From CAYYVJ01 sp964475115 (GTDB lineage: Bacteria > Bacillota > Clostridia > Lachnospirales > Lachnospiraceae): DNA of 64,000 bases. The notes under the pieces are model-generated. The model had not been told where the DNA came from. It searched no databases and saw nothing but the letters and a program-made list of their open reading frames with translations. Both the position numbers and the translations under genes were made by a program. Numbering within the stretch: position 1 is the first letter of the stretch; every line of letters begins with the position of its first letter. The DNA lies in NCBI GenBank assembly GCA_964475115.1, contig CAYYVJ010000001.1:10797-74796 (forward strand). The letters are read 5' to 3'. This document shows positions 17,961 through 27,310 of the stretch, in pieces.

Positions 17961-19694
17961 ATGAGAAAATCTGAACTTATAAGAATGTTTTTTATAATTG
18001 GAATAATAGTAATTGTTTTTTTTCTTTGGAACGAAAGTGAAAAAACAGATAAGGAGAAAGAAGAACCTAAGATATCGTCTAAGCAGACTTATGAAAATGC
18101 ATGGATAGTAACGGTCAAAGATGATAAGCTCGTTATGTATGCGGATGGAAGCCTTAGAGAATTTGAAGTAAAAGGAATGAATCCTATTCAAGATACAATG
18201 GCGGATGTAGTGGTAAAAGGAGGAAAAGTAAAAAAAATTAGTCTTAAAACAGAAACGATAGGCGGTAAGGTACTAGCCATAGGAGAAGATTTTGTGGAAA
18301 TAGAAGGATATGGGAAAATACCATTATCCCCTAGCTATGCTTTCTATAAAAATTATGATACGGTCCAAGAGATAGAGTGGACGGGAATCTTAGTTGGATA
18401 TGAAGGACAAAATTTTATTGTAGGTAATGGCCAAGTGTGTGGAGCTATTATTTCCACTCCTATTGTTGCTAAGAATATAAGGGCTCTTATTATGACTGAT
18501 AATTATCAGGATAATTATCATGAAAGGGTGAACATCACATCTACTTCTCCATTTTCTATCGAGTATAAAGATGGTATAAAAATGTGCGAAGCTGGTGAAG
18601 AAGTAGAATTTACAGCGGAAAGTGAGATTTTAAATGAAGGAAGAGTTATAATATCTTCTGAAGAGGATGCCAAAATAAGCATATTGTCGATAGAGAGAGG
18701 ATATGGAGTTCCTTCCTATCATGGTAGACTTGAGATTGTAAAAGAAGGAAATGCCTTGTTGATAATAAATGAATTATCACTAGAAGAGTATTTGTACTCG
18801 GTGGTTCCCAGTGAAATGCCTGCAGGATATGGTTTGGAAGCATTGAAAGCACAAGCAGTTTGTGCGAGAAGTTATGCCTATAAACATATGATGAAAAATA
18901 GCCTTAGTATGCTTGGAGCTCATGTAAATGATAGTGCGAAATATCAGGTATATAATAATCTTGCTGAGCATGAACTTTCCACAAAAGCTGTAGATGAAAC
19001 CATGGGACAAATAATGGTTTCAGGTGAGGAAGTGGTAGAAGCATACTATTTTTCTACTTCTTGTGGGCACACAACAGATGCTGATATTTGGGGAAGTAAT
19101 ATAGAATTGTCCTATATTGCAGGAAAATTATTAAGTGATCAACCCCAAGTTTTAGATTTGAAAGATGAAAATACATTCAAAACATTTATAAAGGATACAT
19201 CCCTCTATACCTATGATATAGAATTTCCTTGGTACCGTTGGAACATAACTTTTACATTGGATGACTTAACAAGTTTAATGAATATAAATACAGGAAATAC
19301 CTTTGCTGATAAAGTGAAAAATATTCAGGTAACTAGAAGAGGAACGGGTGGTATCGCTACAGAACTTACAGTAATAGGGAATAAATCAAAAACCGTGATT
19401 GATACCGAGTATAATATACGTAACTTGTTAGCTCCGAAAGGATACGAATTGTATAAAAATGATGGTAGTACTACTACTAGCTTTAACTTGCTACCAAGTG
19501 CTTTTTTTACTTTGGAAGAAATACAAGAAAACAATGTGTTGATAGGATATAAGCTTTATGGTGGTGGATTTGGCCATGGTGCAGGAATGAGTCAAAATGG
19601 TGTAAAGGCCATGACGGATAAAGGAATGACCTATATAGAAATCCTACATTTTTTCTATAATGAAATTGAAATAAAAAACTATCTTGCAGGATGA
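17961..19694 (+). CDS. SpoIID/LytB domain protein, membrane-anchored
   Basis: 577 residues. One N-terminal membrane helix (~9-24) is followed by ~210 residues of unrecognised, probably extracytoplasmic sequence. A SpoIID/LytB-type domain then runs from ~260 to the end, with YSVVPSEMPAGYGLEALKAQAVCARSYA (core SEMPAGYG), STSCGHTTDADIWG and GGGFGHGAGMSQNG. SpoIID is a lytic transglycosylase that trims peptidoglycan during forespore engulfment. This protein is longer than SpoIID (~340), so it is a paralogue rather than SpoIID itself. An AGAGAGGG site precedes ATG. It is isolated between the 6S-like RNA and its own terminator. Confidence 0.87.
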   Translation: MRKSELIRMFFIIGIIVIVFFLWNESEKTDKEKEEPKISSKQTYENAWIVTVKDDKLVMYADGSLREFEVKGMNPIQDTMADVVVKGGKVKKISLKTETIGGKVLAIGEDFVEIEGYGKIPLSPSYAFYKNYDTVQEIEWTGILVGYEGQNFIVGNGQVCGAIISTPIVAKNIRALIMTDNYQDNYHERVNITSTSPFSIEYKDGIKMCEAGEEVEFTAESEILNEGRVIISSEEDAKISILSIERGYGVPSYHGRLEIVKEGNALLIINELSLEEYLYSVVPSEMPAGYGLEALKAQAVCARSYAYKHMMKNSLSMLGAHVNDSAKYQVYNNLAEHELSTKAVDETMGQIMVSGEEVVEAYYFSTSCGHTTDADIWGSNIELSYIAGKLLSDQPQVLDLKDENTFKTFIKDTSLYTYDIEFPWYRWNITFTLDDLTSLMNINTGNTFADKVKNIQVTRRGTGGIATELTVIGNKSKTVIDTEYNIRNLLAPKGYELYKNDGSTTTSFNLLPSAFFTLEEIQENNVLIGYKLYGGGFGHGAGMSQNGVKAMTDKGMTYIEILHFFYNEIEIKNYLAG

Positions 19695-19720
19695 ATTTAT
19701 CTTGCAAGATAGTTTTTTGT
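19677..19720 (+). terminator. terminator of the SpoIID-domain gene
   Basis: A 12-bp stem (19677-19688 with 19703-19714) is followed by T residues. The left arm overlaps the final codons and the stop lies in the loop. Confidence 0.82.
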
Positions 19721-19733
19721 GTAAAAATATTTC

Positions 19734-20570
19734 TTAGTTGATAGGAGTAACCGTTTCTTTTATGTTAGGTTCAAAAAAAACATTGATTTCCGCACCAATG
19801 AAAAGAATGTACATGCAGAAGTATAGCCAAAGCATAATTAGTACAATAGCAGTTAAACTGCCGTACATATAGGAAAAGTTACTAAAATTATCAATATAGA
19901 TAGAAAAGAAAAAGGAAAATAACATCCATCCACTAGCTGCAAATAAGGCACCAGGAGTTTGTAGGATCAGTGTGGATGGCCTATCAGGTATTATTTTATA
20001 GAGTAAGGAAAAGAAAAGCGTTAATATTGATAGAGCAAGTAGAGGACGAAGTATTATGAGAACATTTGCAAGGGTCTCTAAGAATGGAAATCTGGTTTCT
20101 ATCAATATAAAAAGTGTGTTTCCAAAAACTAGAATGGTTAAGGTAAAAAGTAAAGTTAAAATAAGTATAATTGTATATAATATAGAAATAAAACGAAGTG
20201 TTATAAAATTTCTTGTTTCATTGATTTGATAAATTGAATTCAATCCACGCACGACAGAAAGGGTACCTTTAGAAGCGGACCATAATGTGGTCAGGGCAGT
20301 TAAAGAAATAATAGTACCAGAAGATTTACTATATAATTCATCTATAATGTTAATGATAAATGGTTCAAGAGCATCAGGCATAGACCTAACCATAAGGTAG
20401 GACAAATCAGCCTTCGTAATGGGTAAAAATTGAATCAGATTTAGAATCATTATAATTAATGGAAATGCTGAAATTATAATAAAAAGAGCAGATTGTGCAG
20501 AGAATGCACTGACATAATCTTTTTTCATTTTAAATAAAAAGGATCTTGCAGTTTTGATTTTAGCTAGCAT
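19734..20570 (-). CDS. YihY/virulence factor BrkB family membrane protein
   Basis: About 278 residues with six hydrophobic segments. The conserved YihY features are present: a FSAQSALFIIISAFPLIIMIL first helix, SASKGTLSVVRGLNSIYQI (~100) and a LTAIVLIMLWLYFCMYILFIGAEIN last helix ending in a conserved GAE(I/L)N. The molecular function of the family is not settled; despite older names it is not RNase BN. The frame extends to 20654, but a TGGAGTG ribosome site precedes ATG 20570. It is convergent with the SpoIID-like gene and divergent from recJ. Confidence 0.9.
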   Translation of the reverse strand: MLAKIKTARSFLFKMKKDYVSAFSAQSALFIIISAFPLIIMILNLIQFLPITKADLSYLMVRSMPDALEPFIINIIDELYSKSSGTIISLTALTTLWSASKGTLSVVRGLNSIYQINETRNFITLRFISILYTIILILTLLFTLTILVFGNTLFILIETRFPFLETLANVLIILRPLLALSILTLFFSLLYKIIPDRPSTLILQTPGALFAASGWMLFSFFFSIYIDNFSNFSYMYGSLTAIVLIMLWLYFCMYILFIGAEINVFFEPNIKETVTPIN

Positions 20571-20730
20571 ATTTTTATCACTCCAGTTTTCATATCTTAT
20601 TATATTGATATTACTATAATATAATGCATAGGTAAAGGCTGTTTTAAACCTCACATTGACATTTCATTATTTATAAGTGAAAATAAAGAGAGAGAATTCA
20701 AAAGTGAAAAGCAGCAAAGAGGAGAACAGA

Positions 20731-22440
20731 ATGGAGAAATGGTTTGTGTATGGTAAAAAGGCTGATTTTGAAGAAATAAGCCAGAAGTTTGCTATTGATC
20801 CTGTGATAGCAAGGATTATTAGAAATAGAGACATCGTTGAGGAAGAGCAGATTTCTAAATATTTAGAAGGTGGATTAGCTGACTTATATGACCCGCATCT
20901 TATGAAAGATATAGATAAAGCAGCGGATATTCTGTTAGAAAAGAAAAAAGAAGGAAAAAAGGTTAGAGTAATTGGAGATTATGATATTGATGGAGTCAAT
21001 TCTCTTTATATACTGTTGATGGCATTAAAACGCCTAGGATTAGAAGTGGATGGCGAGATACCACATCGAATTAAAGATGGATACGGAATAAATGAAACCT
21101 TGATTCAGGCTGCATTTGATGATGGAATCGATACAATTCTTACATGCGATAATGGTATTGCGGCGATTAAACAAATAGAGTATGCAAAAAAACTAGGCAT
21201 GACAGTTGTTGTTACAGATCATCATGAAATCTTTTATACTGGAGAAGGAGAAGATAAAATATCTACTTTGCCAAATGCAGATGCAATTGTGAATCCGAAA
21301 CAAGAGGATTGTCCCTACCCATTTAAAAGCTTGTGTGGTGCAGGTGTGGCATTTAAGCTAGCACAAGTATTATATGAGAGAGAAGGATTGGAAGACGAAA
21401 TATGGGAGTTCCTTGAATATGTTGCGATTGCTACAATAGGAGACATTATGGATCTGTTAGATGAAAATCGCATTCTTGTAAAAGAAGGCCTTAAAAGATT
21501 AAAGAAAACAAAGAATTTCGGCCTTTCAGCCTTGATGGAAGTTACAAAAGTAGATCCTGGTAGATTAAGTTCTTATCATATCGGTTTTGTTCTAGGTCCT
21601 TGCCTAAATGCGGGTGGAAGATTGGACACGGCTAAAAGAGCCCTTGAGCTTTTAATGAGCGAGAATAAGGCGGAAGGAGAGAATTTGGCTGGGGAGCTAA
21701 AGTCATTAAATGATAGTCGAAAAGAAATGACAAAAAAAGGAACAGAAGATGCAATTAGCTTAATTGAAACAAGTAGCTTAAAAGAAGATAAAGTATATGT
21801 AATCTATTTACCTGATTGCCATGAAAGTCTAGCTGGAATTATAGCAGGAAGAGTTCGTGAACAGTATCATAAGCCGGTATTTGTTTTAACAAATGCAGAA
21901 GAAGGAGTGAAAGGTTCTGGACGTTCGATTGAAGCCTATCACATGTTTGATGAACTAGTAAAAGTTCAAGACTTATTAGATAAATTTGGTGGACATCCTA
22001 TGGCAGCGGGTTTATCCATGAAAAAAGAAAATGTTGAAACATTTAGAGAAAAAGTAAATAAAAATGCTGAATTAACAGAAGAAGATTTTGTTTCAAAGAT
22101 ATGGATTGATTCTCCCATGCCATTTCATTACATTAATGAAGCGTTTATAAAGCAGCTAGAGTTATTGGAGCCGTTTGGAAAAGCAAATCATAAGCCGGTT
22201 TTTGCTGAAAGTGATGTGAAAGTAATTAATAGCAGAATTGTTGGTGCAAATGAGAATGTATTAAAGCTTTTACTTATGGACAAGAATGGTTATCAAATAG
22301 AAGGTGTCTATTTTGGAGATGCAAAAGGCTTTCATGAATTTTTACAAAACAAAGCTATTATATCAATTTTATACTATCCTTCTATCAACGAATTCAGGGG
22401 TGCTGTTTCCTTACAAGTGGTGATTCAAGGGTATTGTTAA
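20731..22440 (+). CDS. recJ: single-stranded-DNA-specific exonuclease RecJ
   Basis: This is a DHH-superfamily 5'-3' exonuclease used in recombination and mismatch repair, 569 residues from ATG 20731. Motif I GDYDIDGV is at ~82, DHH (VVTDHHE) at ~162, and the DHHA1 signature GGHPMAAGLS at ~419. The variant DYDIDG replaces the usual DYDAD/VDG but keeps the metal-binding Asp residues. The frame extends to a GTG at 20677, but GAGGAGA directly before 20731 decides the start. A TTGACA at 20656-20661 may belong to its promoter. It heads the recJ-apt-relA region. Confidence 0.94.
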   Translation: MEKWFVYGKKADFEEISQKFAIDPVIARIIRNRDIVEEEQISKYLEGGLADLYDPHLMKDIDKAADILLEKKKEGKKVRVIGDYDIDGVNSLYILLMALKRLGLEVDGEIPHRIKDGYGINETLIQAAFDDGIDTILTCDNGIAAIKQIEYAKKLGMTVVVTDHHEIFYTGEGEDKISTLPNADAIVNPKQEDCPYPFKSLCGAGVAFKLAQVLYEREGLEDEIWEFLEYVAIATIGDIMDLLDENRILVKEGLKRLKKTKNFGLSALMEVTKVDPGRLSSYHIGFVLGPCLNAGGRLDTAKRALELLMSENKAEGENLAGELKSLNDSRKEMTKKGTEDAISLIETSSLKEDKVYVIYLPDCHESLAGIIAGRVREQYHKPVFVLTNAEEGVKGSGRSIEAYHMFDELVKVQDLLDKFGGHPMAAGLSMKKENVETFREKVNKNAELTEEDFVSKIWIDSPMPFHYINEAFIKQLELLEPFGKANHKPVFAESDVKVINSRIVGANENVLKLLLMDKNGYQIEGVYFGDAKGFHEFLQNKAIISILYYPSINEFRGAVSLQVVIQGYC

Positions 22441-22453
22441 GTGACATGGAAGC

Positions 22454-22482
22454 TTGACACTAAAAGGGCAGAATGATATAGT
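22454..22482 (+). promoter_or_regulatory. sigma-A-type promoter of the pectin-gene cluster
   Basis: TTGACA (22454-22459) and TATAGT (22477-22482) have a 17-base spacer, 76 bases before the first gene of the cluster and directly after recJ. The cluster therefore looks independently transcribed from recJ. Confidence 0.68.
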
Positions 22483-22558
22483 TATAATGTTTGCAAAAAT
22501 GAAATGATTTAAGTACATAAAATAGAATTGGAAAAAGTGATTTTATAGGAGAATAGAT

Positions 22559-23281
22559 ATGAAACATAATTTATATGTCAAAGATTACCTTGTAAAATTT
22601 GAAAATCAACAAGAGAATAAAAGTGTTCAAGATGCCTATCTTTTATCGGGTTCTTTGCAACTTTATTTAGCAACAGGTGATATAGAATACAAAGATTTTA
22701 TTAGCAGATATGTGGAAGCTGCAAATGGCTTAAACGATTTGGCTATTGGAAAAGTCTTGTTTTATTTATATGAAGAAACAAAAGAAGAAAAATATAGAAA
22801 AGCCATTGAAGAGATTGTGAAAAAAGGGGAAAATAGCCCTAAAGATTTGGAAGAATTTTATATGGTAATGCCTACTTATGCAGAGTATGGAACTAAGATT
22901 GGGAAAAAAGAAAACTACAATGATATTATTACACAATTTAAAAATATAAGAGCTACAATTAAAACAGACAGTGAAAAAGAGTTGTATTTAATGACGTTAG
23001 TGGAAACGTTGGAAGTTATGTCAGAAGAAATCTTTGAGCATTACAAGACATTAGAAGTTTTTGCAAAAGAAGCGATTAAAGAAATGGAAAACAGCTCTGT
23101 TGTAAGAGCTTATGGTATTTTGAAAGCGTGCAGATTAAAGGCTTTACTAAAAGAAAAGTATCAGGAAGTTGGAAGCAAGATACTTGATTCTGTTTCTGAA
23201 CCAACATTCCCTGATCATAAGAATGCGGGAACATTTATGATGGCATATGCTCAGTTACTTTTATTAGGAAAAGAGGAATAA
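22559..23281 (+). CDS. compact GH88/GH105-like alpha-barrel protein (hypothetical)
   Basis: 240 helical residues with no signal peptide. I do not recognise it with certainty. The segment EEFYMVMPTYAEYGTKIGKKENY (core FYMVMPTYAEYG, ~102) resembles the DDLYMGVPFL...TGDEKYY region of unsaturated uronyl hydrolases (GH88/GH105). The end NAGTFMMAYAQLLLLG resembles their GTGAFLLAGSE end. It is about 130 residues shorter than those enzymes, and the position of the catalytic Asp appears to be Glu. It may be a reduced or inactive family member. It is 4 bases upstream of a GH28 gene, which supports a role in pectin use. ATG follows ATAGGAGA. Confidence 0.55.
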   Translation: MKHNLYVKDYLVKFENQQENKSVQDAYLLSGSLQLYLATGDIEYKDFISRYVEAANGLNDLAIGKVLFYLYEETKEEKYRKAIEEIVKKGENSPKDLEEFYMVMPTYAEYGTKIGKKENYNDIITQFKNIRATIKTDSEKELYLMTLVETLEVMSEEIFEHYKTLEVFAKEAIKEMENSSVVRAYGILKACRLKALLKEKYQEVGSKILDSVSEPTFPDHKNAGTFMMAYAQLLLLGKEE

Positions 23282-23285
23282 TACG

Positions 23286-24857
23286 ATGGAGTTTAATATT
23301 ATATTTCAGTCAGCAAGAAGTATTGTAATTGAATTGCTAGGTGCTGGGATTTATCAATTAGAAGATGAATACAGTATTTATATCGATGATAAACTACACC
23401 TGAATAGTAAAAAAGTTGTACAGACCATTGATGGTTTAATGCCAAATACATCCTATGATTTATATATAGAACAAAACGGCAAGAAATCTAAAACTATGAA
23501 GTTTCAAACGGATAAAGAATCATTTACCTTAAATGTAAAAGCATTTGGTGCAAAAGGTGATGGTGAAAGGGATGATACTGGAAGTATTCAAGCTGCTATC
23601 TATGCTTGTCCAAAAGATGGAAGAGTTTTAGTTCCAAAAGGAATTTATAAAATAACTACTCTATTTTTAAAAAGTGATTTAAAGCTTGAATTAGCGGAAG
23701 GTGCTCTTCTTTCTGCTATTACAGAAAGAGAAAAGTATCCTATTTTCCCTGGAAGGATAGAAAGCTACGATGAAAGCGAAGAATACTATCTTGGTACTTG
23801 GGAAGGTAATCCTTTGGATATGTTTACAGGCATAATAACTGGCTTAAATGTATCTAATGTTGTTATATCTGGAAAAGGTACAATAGACGGGAATGCAAAT
23901 ACAGATAATTGGTGGAAAAACCCTAAGGTTCGAAATATAGCATGGAGACCAAGGCTTATTTTCTTGAGTAATTGTGAAAATGTTACGGTACAGGGAATTA
24001 GTGTGAAAAATAGTCCATCATGGAATATTCATCCATATTTTTCAAAGAATTTGAAATTTATTGATATTTCAGTTACAAACCCAAAAGATTCTCCTAACAC
24101 AGATGGATTAGATCCAGAGTCTTGTGAAAATGTAGATATTATTGGAGTATATTTTTCTTTAGGGGATGACTGTATTGCAGTAAAATCTGGTAAAGTATAT
24201 ATGGGATCAAAATTCAAGGTATCTTCCAAAAACATTACAATTCGTCAATGTTGTATGCGAGACGGACATGGTTCCGTGACTCTTGGAAGCGAAATGGCAG
24301 CAGGAATTAAAAATCTTATAGTAAAAGACTGCTTATTTCTAAACACTGACAGAGGTCTTAGAATTAAGACAAGAAGAGGTCGTGGAAAAGATGCGATTAT
24401 TGATGATATTATTTTTGAAAATATAATAATGGATCATGTAATGACTCCTTTTGTAATCAATTCTTTTTATTTTTGTGATCCAGATGGACGTACAGAATAT
24501 GTTAGAACAAAAGAGACCTTAGCTGTAGATGAGAGAACTCCTTATATCAAGAAGTTGAAGTTTAAGGATATTACATGTACCAATGTCCATGTAGCAGGTG
24601 CTTTTGCCTATGGACTTCCTGAACAAAAAATCGAAAAGATTGAGATGGAAAATATATCAATCTCTTATACTGATTCACCTATAGCAGATGTTCCAGCGAT
24701 GATGGAAGGTGTATCACCAATGACGAAGCAGGGTGTATATGTGAATAATATTGAAACGTTTGAAATGCGTAATGTACAAATTGAAGGTTGCGTAGGTGAA
24801 CCATTAACAGCAGAAAATGTGGATAATTTATTGCTTGATAATAAGACAATAAATTAG
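23286..24857 (+). CDS. GH28 polygalacturonase, intracellular
   Basis: 523 residues. An N-terminal fibronectin-III-like domain (~1-78) is followed by a parallel beta-helix that opens with GAKGDGERDDTGSIQAAI (core GAKGDGERDDT). All four GH28 signatures are visible: NTDGLD (~270), GDDC with two catalytic Asp (~293), GHGS (~327) and RIKTRRG (~359). There is no signal peptide, so it probably acts on imported oligogalacturonides from their ends. It is co-transcribed with the compact GH88/105-like gene and followed after 12 bases by a sugar isomerase/epimerase. Confidence 0.92.
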   Translation: MEFNIIFQSARSIVIELLGAGIYQLEDEYSIYIDDKLHLNSKKVVQTIDGLMPNTSYDLYIEQNGKKSKTMKFQTDKESFTLNVKAFGAKGDGERDDTGSIQAAIYACPKDGRVLVPKGIYKITTLFLKSDLKLELAEGALLSAITEREKYPIFPGRIESYDESEEYYLGTWEGNPLDMFTGIITGLNVSNVVISGKGTIDGNANTDNWWKNPKVRNIAWRPRLIFLSNCENVTVQGISVKNSPSWNIHPYFSKNLKFIDISVTNPKDSPNTDGLDPESCENVDIIGVYFSLGDDCIAVKSGKVYMGSKFKVSSKNITIRQCCMRDGHGSVTLGSEMAAGIKNLIVKDCLFLNTDRGLRIKTRRGRGKDAIIDDIIFENIIMDHVMTPFVINSFYFCDPDGRTEYVRTKETLAVDERTPYIKKLKFKDITCTNVHVAGAFAYGLPEQKIEKIEMENISISYTDSPIADVPAMMEGVSPMTKQGVYVNNIETFEMRNVQIEGCVGEPLTAENVDNLLLDNKTIN

Positions 24858-24869
24858 AAGGAGGTAAGA

Positions 24870-25706
24870 ATGAGAATAGGAATTCGTGCCCATGATATGG
24901 AAAAGGCTCCAATTGAAGAATTAGTAAAAAATATCAGTAAAAAGGGCTTTCATTGTACTCAATTAGCGTTAAAAAAAGCGATCCATGATTTTAATGTAGA
25001 TAATACTGCAATGACTCCAGGAATGGCATTATATTTAAAACAAATATTTGCAGAAAATAAAGTGGATGTTGCAGTTTTAGGATGTTATTTAAATCTAGGA
25101 AATCCAAATAAAGAACAATTGGCAAAAACTGTAGAAACCTATAAATCTCACATTCGATTTGCAAGCTTATTAGGCTGTGGTGTGGTTGGAACTGAAACAG
25201 GTGCAGTGAATGAAGAATATAAATTTGAAGAAGCGAATCATTCTGAGGAAGCTTTAGATATTTTTATTAAGAATCTTCGACCTGTTGTTGAATATGCAGA
25301 AAAGATGGGTGTTATTTTTGCTATTGAACCTGTATATAGTCATATTGTCAGTGATATTAAAAGAGCAAGAAGAGTGCTAGATGAAATAGAATCACCAAAT
25401 TTACAAATTATTTTTGATCCGGTGAATGTACTTTCTATTCATAATTATAAAAAACATGACGAAATAGTACATGAAGCATTTGATTTACTTGGAGATAATA
25501 TTGCAATAATACATGCAAAAGACTTTGTTGTTGAAGGTGATCGAATCAAATCAGTTCCAGCAGGGATGGGACACTTTAATTATGATCTTTTATTAAAGTT
25601 AATTAAGGAATATAAACCATTTATTCATGTGCTGCTAGAGGACACTGTCCCAGAAAACGCAAGCACTGTAAAAGAGTTTGTAGAAAATAAATATAATCAA
25701 TTATAA
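24870..25706 (+). CDS. sugar phosphate isomerase/epimerase (xylose isomerase-like TIM barrel)
   Basis: 278 residues of the AP-endonuclease-2/xylose-isomerase-like TIM barrel family. Conserved metal-site segments include TETGAVNEEY (~109), IEPVYSHIV (~150) and IFDPVNVLSIHNY (~182), followed by IIHAKDF (~212) and PAGMGHFNYD (~228). The substrate is not readable, but the position behind GH28 suggests a uronate or another pectin-derived sugar. A strong AGAAGGAGG site precedes ATG, and it ends 38 bases before apt. Confidence 0.85.
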   Translation: MRIGIRAHDMEKAPIEELVKNISKKGFHCTQLALKKAIHDFNVDNTAMTPGMALYLKQIFAENKVDVAVLGCYLNLGNPNKEQLAKTVETYKSHIRFASLLGCGVVGTETGAVNEEYKFEEANHSEEALDIFIKNLRPVVEYAEKMGVIFAIEPVYSHIVSDIKRARRVLDEIESPNLQIIFDPVNVLSIHNYKKHDEIVHEAFDLLGDNIAIIHAKDFVVEGDRIKSVPAGMGHFNYDLLLKLIKEYKPFIHVLLEDTVPENASTVKEFVENKYNQL

Positions 25707-25744
25707 AAAAAGTTTTCAAGAAAACTAGCTAGTGGAGGCAAAGG

Positions 25745-26260
25745 ATGAAACGAATAGAGGAATATGTAGTAAGCATTCCCAATTTCCCAGAGGAAGGCAT
25801 TATTTTTAGAGATGTAACTTCCATATTGCAAGATGCAGAGGGATTACAATTAGCAATAAATTTAATGCAAGAAAAAGTGAAAGATGAAGAGTTTGATATA
25901 GTAGTTGGACCAGAATCAAGAGGATTTATTTTTGGAGTTCCTATTGCCTATAATCTAAAAAAAGCATTTATACCTGTGCGAAAAAAGGGTAAACTTCCTA
26001 GAGAAACCATGTCTGTAAAGTATGACTTAGAATATGGTAGTGCGGAAGTTGAAATCCATAAAGATGCAATTAAGCCAGGACAAAAAGTTGTTATCATCGA
26101 TGATTTATTGGCAACTGGTGGTACCTTAGCTGCAATTATAGAATTAGTAGGGGCCTTGGGTGGCGAAGTAGTAAAAATCGTTTGTTTAATGGAATTAGAT
26201 GATTTAAAAGGAAAAGAAAAACTAGGCAAAAGCCTTGTTGAATCTGTAATTCATTATTAG
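25745..26260 (+). CDS. apt: adenine phosphoribosyltransferase
   Basis: This 171-residue cytoplasmic enzyme makes AMP from adenine and PRPP. The PRPP-binding loop VIIDDLLATGGTL is at 116-128, PESRGFIFG at 56-64, and the N-terminal IPNFPEEGIIFRD segment is typical of APRT. In many Firmicutes apt lies directly between recJ and relA; here three pectin-type genes separate it from recJ, and an esterase gene separates it from relA. A GTGGAGG ribosome site lies 5-6 bases before ATG. Confidence 0.96.
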   Translation: MKRIEEYVVSIPNFPEEGIIFRDVTSILQDAEGLQLAINLMQEKVKDEEFDIVVGPESRGFIFGVPIAYNLKKAFIPVRKKGKLPRETMSVKYDLEYGSAEVEIHKDAIKPGQKVVIIDDLLATGGTLAAIIELVGALGGEVVKIVCLMELDDLKGKEKLGKSLVESVIHY

Positions 26261-26272
26261 AAAATAGTGTGT

Positions 26273-26425
26273 AAATGGAAGGTATTCATTATGAACCTTC
26301 CATTTGTTAATAGAATAGGAAATTTATTATGAATTTCCTATTCTATTAACAAATCTCAGATAGATGCGCGTCAGCGCTAGAGTTCCTCAAAGAGTTTGTG
26401 TTTTCAAACTCTTGCGAAACTCTTT
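26273..26425. repeat. tandem hairpin array between apt and the esterase gene
   Basis: Three inverted repeats fill the gap. The first has 11-base arms at 26273-26283 and 26295-26305. The second, abutting it, has 19-base perfect arms at 26306-26324 and 26332-26350. The third has 9-base arms at 26390-26398 and 26405-26413. The left arm of the third can alternatively pair with 26417-26425, because AAACTCTT occurs twice. The first two loops share TTATTATGA-like sequence, which suggests duplication. The first pair could terminate apt and the last could be an attenuator. A dispersed repeat is also possible. Confidence 0.75.
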
Positions 26426-26453
26426 TTAAAAAAAGAAAAGGGCGGAAATTGTT

Positions 26454-27278
26454 ATGATTCAAAAAACAATAGAGATTCAGATTAATAATGATAAAGCAGG
26501 AGATTTTACTCCGGCACTCCATACTTATATTTTAGATAATTCACCAGAAATTGATCCAAATAGAAAAAGACCAGCTGTTATTATATGTCCAGGTGGTGGA
26601 TATACGAGGACATCTGATCGAGAGGCAGAACCAGTTGCCATTCAAATGAATGCAATGGGATTTCATAGTTTTATTGTGCGCTATAGTTGTTCGCCTGCTA
26701 CATTTCCGACTCCTCAGTTAGAGCTTGCTAAAGCGATTGCAATTGTAAGAGAGAATGCGCAAGAATGGAATGTAGACGAAAATAAGGTTATCGTTTTAGG
26801 ATTTTCCGCAGGAGGTCATTTGGCTGGAAGTCTAGGTGTTTTTTGGAATAAAGAATTTCTTTATGGACCATTAGAGCTTGTCCCTGAAAAAATAAAACCA
26901 AGTGGATTAGTACTTTGTTATCCAGTAATTACTTCAGGGGAATACGCTCATAGAGGTTCCTTTAAGGCATTATTAGGAGATCAATATGAAGAACTCTTGG
27001 ATTTTGTTTCATTGGAAAATCAAGTAAGTGATCAAACACCTCCGACCTTTATTTGGCATACATTTGAGGATTCGAGTGTTCCACTAGAAAACACTCTTTT
27101 ATATATTAATGCAATGAGAAAACATCAAGTTCCTATGGAAGTTCATATTTATCCTAGAGGAAAGCATGGTCTTTCTCTTGCAAATAAAGAGACACAAGCT
27201 GTAAATGGTGGTTCTACTATAGTAGCTGAATGCCAAAATTGGATACAAATGGCAGGGGCTTGGATTAATAATTTCTAA
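26454..27278 (+). CDS. alpha/beta hydrolase, acetylesterase-like
   Basis: 274 residues, cytoplasmic, alpha/beta-hydrolase fold. CPGGGYTRTSDREAEPVA (~43) is the oxyanion-hole motif of the BD-FAE/acetyl-xylan-esterase-like group. The nucleophile Ser is in GFSAGGHLAGS (~118), an Asp candidate is in HTFEDSSVP, and the His is in RGKHGLSLA. It probably deacetylates sugar oligomers taken up by the cell, which fits with the GH28 group 1.6 kb upstream. The GGGCGG ribosome site is modest. It lies between apt and relA, where most Firmicutes have no such gene. Confidence 0.86.
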   Translation: MIQKTIEIQINNDKAGDFTPALHTYILDNSPEIDPNRKRPAVIICPGGGYTRTSDREAEPVAIQMNAMGFHSFIVRYSCSPATFPTPQLELAKAIAIVRENAQEWNVDENKVIVLGFSAGGHLAGSLGVFWNKEFLYGPLELVPEKIKPSGLVLCYPVITSGEYAHRGSFKALLGDQYEELLDFVSLENQVSDQTPPTFIWHTFEDSSVPLENTLLYINAMRKHQVPMEVHIYPRGKHGLSLANKETQAVNGGSTIVAECQNWIQMAGAWINNF

Positions 27279-27310
27279 ATACATTGCTTTTTATTCGAAA
27301 AAAAATTATA

